Shown in pieces: positions 10,101-18,437 of a DNA stretch of 36,736 bases. The stretch is from assembly GCA_002104895.1 (NCBI GenBank), contig MCFG01000211.1:82501-119236 (forward strand). Reading direction: 5' to 3'. Made by a program: the position numbers and the translations under genes. The stretch comes from Anaeromyces robustus (taxonomy: Eukaryota; Neocallimastigomycota; Neocallimastigomycetes; Neocallimastigales; Neocallimastigaceae). The notes beneath the pieces are model-generated. The model was given only the letters and a program-made list of their open reading frames with translations. It did no database searches and was not told where the DNA came from. Numbering within the stretch: the first letter of the stretch is position 1; the number at the start of each line of letters is the position of its first letter.

Positions 10101-11958
10101 CATTGAATATAATGGCATATCTATCTGGATATAATCTAGCCTTTTTACTAAATTCTTCATGATATAATTTTTCACATTCATTTTTATTTGTATCATTATT
10201 AAAATCATAAATTATTTTTTCTATTTCATCTTTAGGAATATAGTCAATCGTATTAATATTATTTTGATATTGATCAACATTTTTAATAATTTCTATATAA
10301 CTACTAAGAATTTGATTTATTAATTCATATTCGTATATGTCATTGTTGAATTCTATGGTAATATCATAATCATCAAGATGTTCATGTATAGAAACGGTTA
10401 TATCAAATTTTGTATCATTTCTAATATCTTCATTTCTACTTTCAATATTTGAACTTAAATCTTGGTAATCTTCAAATATTACTTCATTAGCGTTATGATG
10501 GAATATAGATTTTGGCTGGTAAATAAATGAATTATTAACTTTCTTTAATTTTAAAGTATTTAATAATTCTGAAAAAGAAATATCAGAATTCTGATAGATA
10601 TCCATTAATATATTCATATTATTTTTAATATTTTGTAAAATATTAACACCATCATCATACTCTAATAGTAAGGGTAAAGTAGTAACAAATAAACCTATCA
10701 TTTCATCAGTATAACGATTATTTCTATTTGTATTCATCATTGAGGTGTATATCCTATTTTGACCACTATATTTTGATAAGATATAACCGTAAGTACTAAG
10801 GAAAAATGCTGTTTTACTTATTTTATTACTTTTAGTATAATTATTAATTTTTTCACTTATTTCTTTATTAATAGTATTACGGCAAACACCAATAGGTTTT
10901 CTCTTTTTGTCATTGATTTCACCTTTACTATTGCTTATATTAGCATTATCCATTTTTTTTGAAATATTTAATAATTCATATTCACAATCAAACATTTTTC
11001 GGTAATATTCTATTTGTTTGGCATAATGAGCACTGTTTTTTTGGTCATTTATGTAAATAGCGTAATCTTTAAACTGGACCTCCAATTCTTTAACCTCATT
11101 ACCATTATAATAATTATTTAATTCGTTTTGAATGATTACCATGGTAGTACCATCGGATATAATATGATGAATATCTAAAAGTAACACTTCATTATTAATA
11201 AAACCTACTCTTATTAATGGTACCTTTGAAATATCAAATGGTTTTATGAAAGTATGAGCATTTTCCTTGGTATAAGATTCGAAAATGAGGGTACATTCAT
11301 TATCAATCCTACCGTATATTTCAATATTACCATTTATTTCCTTTTCATAATATTTACTTTTTAAAATTTCGTGCTTATTGAATAACTTGGTAAATCCATC
11401 TTTAATTTTTGAAATATCTGTATTTTTCTTTAAACGAAAAGCGACAGGATTATTATAAATGATACTATTTGGATTTTTTATGGAATCAATGTATATACCT
11501 AATTGTTGTGACGTTATTGGAAATTCTTGACTATCATATTTTTCAATTTTTTCTATTTTAAATAATGAATTTCTATTGTTATTATCATCGTAATGCCCTA
11601 TTATACCTTCCATAAATTGTCCTAAATCATGAATGCTAGAATAATAAAATACATCTTTAATATTTAATCTCACATTAAATTCTTTTTCAATGATTCCTAA
11701 AACTTTGGTTGCTACTAAACTATCACCACCTAATTCAAAGAAATCAGAATTCCTACCAATTTTTCCAATATCAATATTAAATATTTTTCCAAAAATAATA
11801 CATAATTTCTTTTCATAAGGAGTTTTAGGTGCTTCATAATCTTCCATGACGACTAAATCATTAATATTTGGTTCTGGTAAAGCTTTTCTATTCAATTTTC
11901 CATTAACATTTAATGGAACTTTATCAATTTTAATGAAATATTTTGGAATCATATACAA
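7177..11958 (-). CDS. NRPS fragment 2: A9/A10-T1-C2-A2-T2-C3 (part)
   Basis: 1593 codons. It opens at YMIPKYF (A9) and NGKLNRKALPE (A10), the tail of A1 after the deletion, then T1 (LGGDSL, carrier Ser 11719-11721). C2 has an intact HHIISDG. A2 is complete: TSGTTGKPKG, NQYGPTE, YRTGDLG, a GRIDFQVKIHG stretch, YMIPNYY and NGKLNRKELPE with the catalytic Lys. T2 follows (Ser 8452-8454), then C3 with HHIISDG. C3 is cut in its second half by TAA at 7177-7179. The A2 pocket residues read by eye against the GrsA Phe pocket are DANQLGQIGK, which I cannot assign to a substrate. A run of Asn and Asp sits between A8 and A9 (about 8745-8790). The first Met of this open frame is internal, so this would not be a natural start. 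Confidence 0.85.
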   Translation of the reverse strand: MYMIPKYFIKIDKVPLNVNGKLNRKALPEPNINDLVVMEDYEAPKTPYEKKLCIIFGKIFNIDIGKIGRNSDFFELGGDSLVATKVLGIIEKEFNVRLNIKDVFYYSSIHDLGQFMEGIIGHYDDNNNRNSLFKIEKIEKYDSQEFPITSQQLGIYIDSIKNPNSIIYNNPVAFRLKKNTDISKIKDGFTKLFNKHEILKSKYYEKEINGNIEIYGRIDNECTLIFESYTKENAHTFIKPFDISKVPLIRVGFINNEVLLLDIHHIISDGTTMVIIQNELNNYYNGNEVKELEVQFKDYAIYINDQKNSAHYAKQIEYYRKMFDCEYELLNISKKMDNANISNSKGEINDKKRKPIGVCRNTINKEISEKINNYTKSNKISKTAFFLSTYGYILSKYSGQNRIYTSMMNTNRNNRYTDEMIGLFVTTLPLLLEYDDGVNILQNIKNNMNILMDIYQNSDISFSELLNTLKLKKVNNSFIYQPKSIFHHNANEVIFEDYQDLSSNIESRNEDIRNDTKFDITVSIHEHLDDYDITIEFNNDIYEYELINQILSSYIEIIKNVDQYQNNINTIDYIPKDEIEKIIYDFNNDTNKNECEKLYHEEFSKKARLYPDRYAIIFNETKISYKELDEMSNSLGNYLRKNGIQRNDIIPIISNRSPYYIISILSISKAGGAFLPIDPKLPIECIQFILNEVNPKTILYNNTQEIIDKLLILNENYKVYNVQQHDYKLNINSIGNINEPNDTCYVLFTSGTTGKPKGALISHFNIHNYTKEFDESSQFDNISNIIKKEKVNNILGITNFSFDASHNETINCLIHGLNLILVDEDISNNISSLSKYIIKNNVDFIQTTPSRLNLFMENEEFRKCLSLIKVILLGGEALTIDLCKYIHQYSNCRIYNQYGPTECTIGTTMKLIDEVNDENKINIGKPYCNYKIYILDEYLKLVPVGVSGEIFIGGYGVGKGYLNREDLTNEKFIENPFNIDDDEHNKIIYRTGDLGKWTRNGEIEYLGRIDFQVKIHGQRIELGEIESLINEIEKIKHGIVIDKKKENGEKYLVCYYQLNDNNNNSNDNNDNGIKEIEGKDIRNYLKNKLPHYMIPNYYKKINEIPLSVNGKLNRKELPEINIKDIIKEEYIAPETEIEKCICHMYSQLFNINENEIGKASDFFELGGDSLNAIRLISMIEKEWKIKINIKEIYENSLIVQLSQYIEKILNSNNNSKNIEIIKKRNSKEFPVTSQQLGVYIDSIKNPETIIYNIPESFKLNKNVNIEKIKEGFNKIFQNQEILRTKYYSKEINGKEEIYGFIDDECILKFEDYTYDNVSSFIRPFKLSEAPLIRVGFIGNEYLLIDMHHIISDGATMLIIMNELNKYYNEGNISELEIQFSDYAIDMKEKQDNGFYEKQIEFYKEIFNTDYELLNIPQKEKKNECNSNRKENNEIGNCIKFIDKIMNEKINKYTQINKISKSALFLSIYGYVLSKYSGQEIIYTTIMNANRNNHYFEKMIGMFVSTQPILLKYDQSNVSFTDIAKNNMKILMELYNNHDISFSELVNSLKIKIVNNAFIFQPMNILDNNKSGESIFSKENDHKTYTLYEECNEL

Positions 11959-14300
11959 TTATTAATAGGACTACCCAAAGTAGCTGCATTTCTATCTAAT
12001 ATTTCTTCATAATCAATATTTTCAAATGTACAAAGTGAAGACAATTCAGTACAACCATAACCACAGAAGTATTCACGAGGACCAGTATATTGACGTAAAT
12101 TTTGTAAAAACTCAAGAGTTACTGTTTCACCACCAAATCTAAAGTATTTAATATACTTAAGTGAATCTCTGAAAAGTTCAAAATTTAAATAAAATTTTAT
12201 TCTTGTAGGAGGAGATATGATAATATCAACATTATATTTCTTTATAATATTTCCAATTAATGCCGGATTATTATATTCATTATTATTACATAAAGTCACC
12301 ATTCTATTTGTTATTAATGGATGGAAAAGTTCAACAAATGATAATACAAATGAAAATGGTGTGAAACCTAACATATTACTATGTTCAAAATTTTTTCCAT
12401 TTCGTTCCACCCCATATCTACAAGAATTATATAAACATTTATGAGAAATTAATACACATTTTGGAAGACCGGTAGTTCCAGAGGTGTAGAAAGAACAACT
12501 TATATCATCAATTTCATTAATATTTATTAATTCACTTTGACGATGATTTTTAAAATCATGATTTTTTAAATCATATACATCTAATGAATTATTTTGGTTT
12601 AATGATACTAATATATCATTAACATTTTGTGAATAATTCAAAACAATTCTTGCTTTAACATTATTTATCATATACATAATACGTTCTTTTGGAAATTCAG
12701 GACTAATAAAAACAAAAGCTCCACCTGCCTTCATCACAGCTAATGACGCAACAAAAAAGTAATAAGATCTTTCACATAAGATAGGAATAATTTCATTTCT
12801 TGTAATACCATAATTTCTTAGATAATAAGCTAAAGAATTACTCATTTCATTTAATATTTTATAAGTCACTTCACGATCTTCGAACACAATAGCACATTTG
12901 TCAGGATTTAATTTTGCATTTTTACTGAATTCCACATGATAAAATTTTTTTCCAAAATCAATTTTATTCCTATTAAAGTCATAAAGAATTCTTTTCTTTT
13001 CTCTAGGAGAAATATATTCAATATCAAATATATTTTTATAAATATTTTCCTGATTTTTAATAATTTCTAAATAACTGTCCATAATATTTTTAATGATTTT
13101 ATTTTCGTATAAATTGTTATTATATTCTATTGTAAATACGTATTTGTCTTCATCATCAATAACTTCAAAAATAAAATCAAAATTGTACAACTTATTAAGA
13201 AATAAATGAAAATCATTCCTATTATCATACATATTTATTTCTTCTATAAATGGATTAAGATTAATTTTTGATTTATTATTATTTGACTTATAAATAAATA
13301 TATTATTTAGGGATAATAAATTAGAATTCTTAAATTTATTCGATAATGAATTCTTCTGTTCATCATACTGAATTAATAAGGAATTCACTTCATTTATTAA
13401 ATCATTTAAAACAATATTATTATTAATATAAATTAGTAATGGTTGAATTAAATCAAATTCTCCAATAATATCTTTATTAATACTATTTCTTCTATTATTG
13501 AGAATTGAAGTATAAATATATTCTTGTTCACTATATTTAGTCATGGTTAGTCCATAAATAGAAATAAAAAATGAATATGGATTAAAGTTACAATTAATAA
13601 AATTCTTTAAAGTTTCGTAAATTTCACCACTAACGATGAAAGAATATTTTTCAGTAATTTTGTTATTACCACTAAGTTTAATATAATTATATCTTTTAGG
13701 AAGATTTAAAACATTATATTCATGATTAAACAAATTATCAATAAATTCTAAATTCATATCAGAATTCATATTATCAATATTTTGATTAAGATATTTACTA
13801 ACTTGTAAAGTCGAATCTAAACAAACATCACCATCACAGAAATTAATAAGTTTATTGATTAAAATATCAATAGAGGTTGAATCGGCAATAATTCTATGAA
13901 TATCAATCATTAAAATAGAATTTTCTACAAAACCTACTCTTAATAATGGAGACTTTGATAAATCAAAAGGTCTAATGAATTCATGATAATCATCATTTGA
14001 ATAATGTTCAACATTAATATTACTATTATCATCAATTGTATGAAATACTTTATCTTCTTCATTAAATTTTATAACAGAAAATTTGCTTTTCAACAATTCA
14101 TTCTTTTTAAAAATTTCATTAATTCCTTCTTTTAATTTAGTAATATCATGAACATTTTTAATATTATATTTTTTAAAAATATTAAATTTGGTTTTATCTT
14201 CATTTTCAAAGTAAGAAAAATAAATCTCACTTTGTAATGAAGTAGCAGAATAATATATTAAATTATTATTAATAATTTTTTCCATTTTAAAATAATTCAA
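11949..14300 (-). CDS. NRPS fragment 1: degenerate C1 and truncated A1
   Basis: This is the 5' piece of the NRPS, 783 codons, beginning MNYFKMEK at an ATG that directly precedes a C-domain N-terminus, so this is the probable gene start. Residues 1 to about 430 are a condensation domain whose HHxxxDG motif reads HRIIADS (catalytic second His replaced by Arg, codon 13893-13895). The A domain follows. Its A3 loop reads TSGTTGLPKC (last Gly to Cys), A5 reads GYGCTE, and the Asp that normally grips the substrate amino group is Val (12345-12347). The frame ends at 11949-11951, right after GSPINNC, where motifs A6, A7 and A8 should follow but are absent. The downstream piece resumes in another frame at motif A9. 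Module 1 therefore looks dead both by point change and by deletion. Confidence 0.8.
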   Translation of the reverse strand: MNYFKMEKIINNNLIYYSATSLQSEIYFSYFENEDKTKFNIFKKYNIKNVHDITKLKEGINEIFKKNELLKSKFSVIKFNEEDKVFHTIDDNSNINVEHYSNDDYHEFIRPFDLSKSPLLRVGFVENSILMIDIHRIIADSTSIDILINKLINFCDGDVCLDSTLQVSKYLNQNIDNMNSDMNLEFIDNLFNHEYNVLNLPKRYNYIKLSGNNKITEKYSFIVSGEIYETLKNFINCNFNPYSFFISIYGLTMTKYSEQEYIYTSILNNRRNSINKDIIGEFDLIQPLLIYINNNIVLNDLINEVNSLLIQYDEQKNSLSNKFKNSNLLSLNNIFIYKSNNNKSKINLNPFIEEINMYDNRNDFHLFLNKLYNFDFIFEVIDDEDKYVFTIEYNNNLYENKIIKNIMDSYLEIIKNQENIYKNIFDIEYISPREKKRILYDFNRNKIDFGKKFYHVEFSKNAKLNPDKCAIVFEDREVTYKILNEMSNSLAYYLRNYGITRNEIIPILCERSYYFFVASLAVMKAGGAFVFISPEFPKERIMYMINNVKARIVLNYSQNVNDILVSLNQNNSLDVYDLKNHDFKNHRQSELININEIDDISCSFYTSGTTGLPKCVLISHKCLYNSCRYGVERNGKNFEHSNMLGFTPFSFVLSFVELFHPLITNRMVTLCNNNEYNNPALIGNIIKKYNVDIIISPPTRIKFYLNFELFRDSLKYIKYFRFGGETVTLEFLQNLRQYTGPREYFCGYGCTELSSLCTFENIDYEEILDRNAATLGSPINNCI

Positions 14301-14680
14301 ATTATAATTTTATTTATTTTAATCAAGAAATTATTCTAAAAAAAATCTATACGTAGAATAGTTATAACTAAACTATATAATTTAATTAATTTTTAGATTT
14401 ATTACTATAATTATTTATATAATAATTATTAGTTGTATTTTATAATAATTATTATTACTATTATTAATAATTATAATTATTAATTATTGTTTATGTAAAT
14501 ATATATATAAATAAAAATTTTATATATTACTTTTTAAAAAATATTAATGAAAAATGGTCTTATTTATAAACCATTCAAAAAAATAATACTTTTTATAAAA
14601 TCTATATACATATTATAATTATTAATATATAATTTATTATTAATAAAATTGATTATTAATATATAACTTATTATAAAAAA

Positions 14681-14948
14681 CGATTATTAATATTATAATT
14701 AAATAAATAAATATATTTTGTTTTAAAAAGCAAAAGCTAATTAAATTATTAATTATTGTATTTCTATATAAAAAAAATAAAACTTGTATATATAATGTCA
14801 TTATTATTTATAAGTTTTATTTATAGAACAATAGAACATTCTATAGCATTAAAACTTTAATTATAATAAAAAAAATAAAAAAATAAAAAATAAAAATAAA
14901 GAATAAAAAAAATAAATAAAACTTATATATATAATAAATAAGAATGTA

Positions 14949-15002
<54 letters not shown>

Positions 15003-15456
15003 GTTAAATTTATTTTATTTATATAAATACATAAAAAATGGTATTTTTATATATAAAATGAATTACAATCTATATTACAAATACATAATATTTTTAATTC
15101 TATAATAGTTAAATGTATATAAAAATTCTTAGCATTAAATATAAAATACTTTAATCTTTTTTTTTCGATAATTATTTCTTTTGTAATTAATTTATTATAG
15201 GAATTAATATTTTTATCAAAAAATAAGTAAAAAAAAAAAAAGATCTGGAAAAATGAAAATTTAATTTAGTGATTAATTAATTTTTTCGGTATACATAAAA
15301 TGTTTAATAACTTAAAAATATAATTAAAATTATGTTTTGTATTAAATAAAAGAATTTTCTTAATTAATATATTCATTTATAGATTTATTAAAAATATTTT
15401 AATTAATTTTTAACACATATATGTTTTACACTTATTAAAGTATTTTAATATATAAT
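14681..15456 (+). repeat. Diverged non-coding duplication, copy 1
   Basis: 14681-14766 matches 15850-15933, and 15065-15456 matches 15936-16310, in the same order and orientation. Shared landmarks include acaatctatatta, the segment ending in tactttaatctttttttttc, an A-run followed by agat(at)ctggaaaaa, and aacacat...gttttacacttatt. Copy 1 carries about 300 extra bases (14767-15064), including the (ATT)n array, relative to copy 2. The two copies differ at many positions, so the duplication is old. Confidence 0.7.
14947..15001 (+). repeat. (ATT)n trinucleotide microsatellite
   Basis: About 18 uninterrupted ATT units lie inside the insert that distinguishes copy 1 of the flanking duplication from copy 2. 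Length is likely to be polymorphic. Confidence 0.9.
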
Positions 15457-15550
15457 AATTAAAAGCCTTAGTTATTAAAGTATTTTATTATATAATAATT
15501 AAAAAACTTAGTTATTAAAGTATTTTATTATATAATAATTAAAAGCCTTA
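15431..15550 (+). repeat. 40-bp tandem repeat, three copies
   Basis: Three head-to-tail 40-bp units start at 15431, 15471 and 15511. Each reads (c/g)ttattaaag tattttatta or close to it, then tataataatt and aaaa(g/a)(c/a)ctta. Units 2 and 3 are nearly identical and unit 1 differs at a few bases. Confidence 0.9.
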
Positions 15551-15849
15551 TTAATATGTTTTAATATGTTATAAAAGTTAAAACTTTATTAAAATATTAT
15601 TTTATATGTAAGTAAACTCAAAATGATTTTAATATATATATGTTAAAATATTACTATCATTCATAATGTATACATTATAACATATATATATATATAAACA
15701 TGTATATATTATATACATATATTATTATATGTATAATATTATAAGTATTTGTAATTATTAATAAAAATTTTGTTCCATAATAATATATTTTTTTTTATTG
15801 CTTTCGTTTACATATTTTATTTTTTTTTTTTCGTTTTATTAAAAAAAAT

Positions 15850-16091
15850 CGATTATTAATATATAATTAAATAAATAGATAAATTTTGATTTAAAAATCA
15901 AAAGCTAAATAAATTATTTATTATTTTATTTCAATACAATCTATATTAAAAATATATAATATTTTTAATTTTATAATAGTTTTACTATATATAAGAATTC
16001 TTAACATTAAATATAAAATACTTTAATCTTTTTTTTTCAATAATTATTTGTTTTTTATTAATTTTACTTATAATAATATTTTAGTCAAAAA

Positions 16092-16124
<33 letters not shown>

Positions 16125-16310
16125 GATATCTGGAAAAATTAGAATTTTAATATAGTAATTAATTAATTTTTTTTGTACATATATTAACTTAAAATTAAGT
16201 TGAAAAATTTTTAATAAATCTCCAAATGGATATATTAATAAAAATTTCTTTTATTTAATATTAAAGTTTCAACACATCATATTTGTTTTACACTTATTTA
16301 AGTATTATAT
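15850..16310 (+). repeat. Diverged non-coding duplication, copy 2
   Basis: This is the partner of 14681-15456, shorter because it lacks the insert. It contains a 26-base A run near 16099-16124 in place of the 13-base run of copy 1, followed by the same ctggaaaaa landmark. No terminal repeats or target-site duplications could be identified, so I do not call it a transposon. Confidence 0.65.
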
Positions 16311-16465
16311 TATTATCAATAATATTAATATAAAGAAATAAATATAAATTTTATTAATTATTAAATTTGTTTATTATTTGATTATTATGAATTATGTTAC
16401 AATAATTTATTTCACTGGATGTGGTACATTTCGACATAATTTATATGTTTGATGGTTTATTAATG

Positions 16466-16700
16466 TATTTTTATTTTATTTTATTTTATTTTATTTTATT
16501 TTATTTTATTTTATTTTATTTTATTTTATTTTATTTTATTTTATTTTATTTTATTTTATTTTATTTTATTTTATTTTATTTTATTTTATTTTATTTTATT
16601 TTATTTTATTTTATTTTATTTTATTTTATTTTATTTTATTTTATTTTATTTTATTTTATTTTATTTTATTTTATTTTATTTTATTTTATTTTATTTTATT
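16466..16700 (+). repeat. (TTTTA)n pentanucleotide microsatellite, about 47 copies
   Basis: About 235 bp of essentially perfect TTTTA repeats. The frame across it translates as FYFIL repeats and is not a gene. The same pentamer begins the window and recurs in the synthase intron. Confidence 0.95.
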
Positions 16701-17005
16701 TATATAATAATATAAAAGTTAAAAAAAAATTATAAATAAAAAAATTAATTATATTAATCATTATTTTTTTTTAATTTATTTCGAAATTTCTACTAAAATG
16801 TTACATAAATTAAAAAAAAATTAAAATTATATTTTATAATCCGATAATAAAAAAAAATAAATTTTATTATAATTTTAAATAAAATTTTATTAATATATAA
16901 ATAAATCAATATTAATTGTTTAAAATAATGTTATTATTATTTTATTTTTTAGTAAATAATAATATAATAATAATTATAATTATTATTATATTGTTTATCA
17001 AAAAA

Positions 17006-17041
<36 letters not shown>
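17006..17041 (+). repeat. (ATT)n trinucleotide microsatellite
   Basis: About 12 ATT units, preceded by a less regular AATAATAAT stretch on its 5' side. Confidence 0.85.
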
Positions 17042-17042
<1 letters not shown>

Positions 17043-17493
17043 TTATTTATTATTTTATTTATATTACTTTTATATATTATAATTTATTACATTTGTTTTT
17101 ATTTTTTTCTTAGCGAAAAAATCTTAATATTTAGTATTTTTTTTATATTGAAAAAAAAAAAAACAAAATTTATTTAAGAAATATATAACATACAGAATTC
17201 ATCTTTTTTTTTTTTGGAAAAAAAATAAAAAAAAATAGAAATAAAATAGAAATAAAAAAATATAATTATATTTTAAATTAAAATAACAATATTTATAAAA
17301 AAAAGTTTAATATATGAATGTTATTTTTTATTTAATAACAATTCGTTATAATTATTATATATAAATCTATTTTTTTTTAATAGAAATAAAAATTAAAAAA
17401 ATATAAATAAAAAACATTATATTATGATTAATGATTAGTTTTTTAAATTATTAAAAATGTTACCAAAATTAATTGTAGTTTTAATTTCTCTCA

Positions 17494-17596
17494 GTAAGTA
17501 TAAAATAAAAAATAAATAAAAATTAATAATAATAATATTAAATTAAATAAAAGTTACTAATATTTTGATTTTATTATCTATTTATCTATAATATAG
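17494..17596 (+). other. Intron 1 of the CotH gene
   Basis: 103 bp, GTAAGT at the 5' end and ATATAG at the 3' end, with a branch-like ttactaat upstream of the acceptor. It splits an Ile codon (A + TT) and joins the two halves of the signal peptide in frame. Confidence 0.8.
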
Positions 17597-18179
17597 TTTA
17601 TTGTATTAATGCAATTTCAACTTTTGTTGATAAAGGTAATCGTCCTGAATTTTTTGAATTAACTGATAGTGTGGTAGCTACTTTTAGAATTACTATGCCA
17701 TCAGAACAATTTAATGACATGAAAAAATCATTAAATATAGGAAGTACTCCATTAATTGATAGTTTTAATGAAAGAATACAAATGGCCAATTTCTTTGTTT
17801 CAAATTTTATTGATGGATTAACAAGAATGAATTATACTTTACTTAGTCCAGAATATCCATTAAAGGATTTATTTCCACAATTAAAAATTGGGGATGACGG
17901 CATGTCTCAAATAAATAAAGAAGAAATTATTAGTGGAATGCACTTTGAACCTGAATATTATATAAATATTAAGGATAAAAATGGTATACTTATGCAAGCT
18001 ATTACATCCAATCCAAATTTTGATATTTATAATCTTGTTATTGCAATCACTTCTTTAAATTTGCTCAATAATCCTTATATAGATCCAATTATTAAAGAAT
18101 TACTCTCATACTATATTTCTTCAGAAGAATTATTTGAATTTAAAACTAAGAATAGTACTTTGGAGGTTGAAATTAATTC

Positions 18180-18437
18180 GTAAGTAATGTTTTTTTTTAC
18201 ATATTAAATAATAATATGTGTATAATAATTTATATATAATAATATGTTTTAAGATTTTATTAATATAAATAATTATATATAAAAATCATTACAAATTTTT
18301 ATAATTAATTCTAATTAATCTTTGATTTATTAATGAAATTTATAATCTATTTTTATAAAAATTTATTTATTAACTATATTGATTATTAATTATTTTTATT
18401 ATTAATATAAAAATTTTTAAAAAAATATAAATAATAG
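18180..18437 (+). other. Intron 2 of the CotH gene
   Basis: 258 bp, GTAAGT donor and AATAG acceptor, A/T-only apart from a few bases. Exon 2 ends with TC and exon 3 supplies T, restoring a Ser codon and the reading frame into VKKSFNKVTF. Confidence 0.75.

Larger units (their letters stand above)
248..14300 (-). pseudogene. Tetramodular non-ribosomal peptide synthetase locus, disrupted
   Basis: Read on the minus strand, this is one NRPS gene of about 14 kb without introns. Domain order is C1-A1-T1-C2-A2-T2-C3-A3-T3-C4-A4-T4-C5 and then a Lys/Asn-rich tail. NRPSs activate amino acids as adenylates (A), carry them on phosphopantetheine (T) and join them in condensation (C) domains. Four lesions break the frame: a deletion fusing A1 core motif A5 to A9 near 11950, an in-frame TAA at 7177-7179 in C3, a net 13-bp loss near 5205 after T3, and an in-frame TAA at 2834-2836 in A4. 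Pieces on either side of each TAA are in the same frame. There is no thioesterase or reductase; a terminal C-like domain ends the protein. The style of the core motifs (TSGTTGKPKG, YRTGDLGKW) resembles Firmicutes enzymes, so bacterial ancestry is plausible but inferred. Alternatives are a null allele or an imperfect assembly. The deletions and the decayed module 1 favour a true pseudogene. Confidence 0.8.
14301..17456. other. Non-coding AT-rich intergenic region with duplicated blocks and microsatellites
   Basis: No credible gene is visible between the divergent NRPS and CotH starts. The interval should contain both promoters, but no specific elements can be recognised. It holds a (ATT)n array, a duplicated segment, a 40-bp triplicate, a long (TTTTA)n array and a second (ATT)n array, each listed separately. 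Open frames over the arrays are only low-complexity translations. Confidence 0.75.

Noticed and set aside
248-14300. Alternative genetic code or programmed readthrough of TAA to explain the NRPS stops
   Set aside because: Neighbouring genes end at TAA in the expected places, and the same locus also has a frame-changing deletion that recoding cannot fix.
16421-16735. 104-codon frame of FYFIL repeats
   Set aside because: It is the translation of a TTTTA microsatellite; length follows from the absence of stops in that repeat frame.
16916-17113. Short Ile/Tyr-rich frame
   Set aside because: It consists mostly of (ATT)n/(TTA)n microsatellite and flanking A/T sequence.
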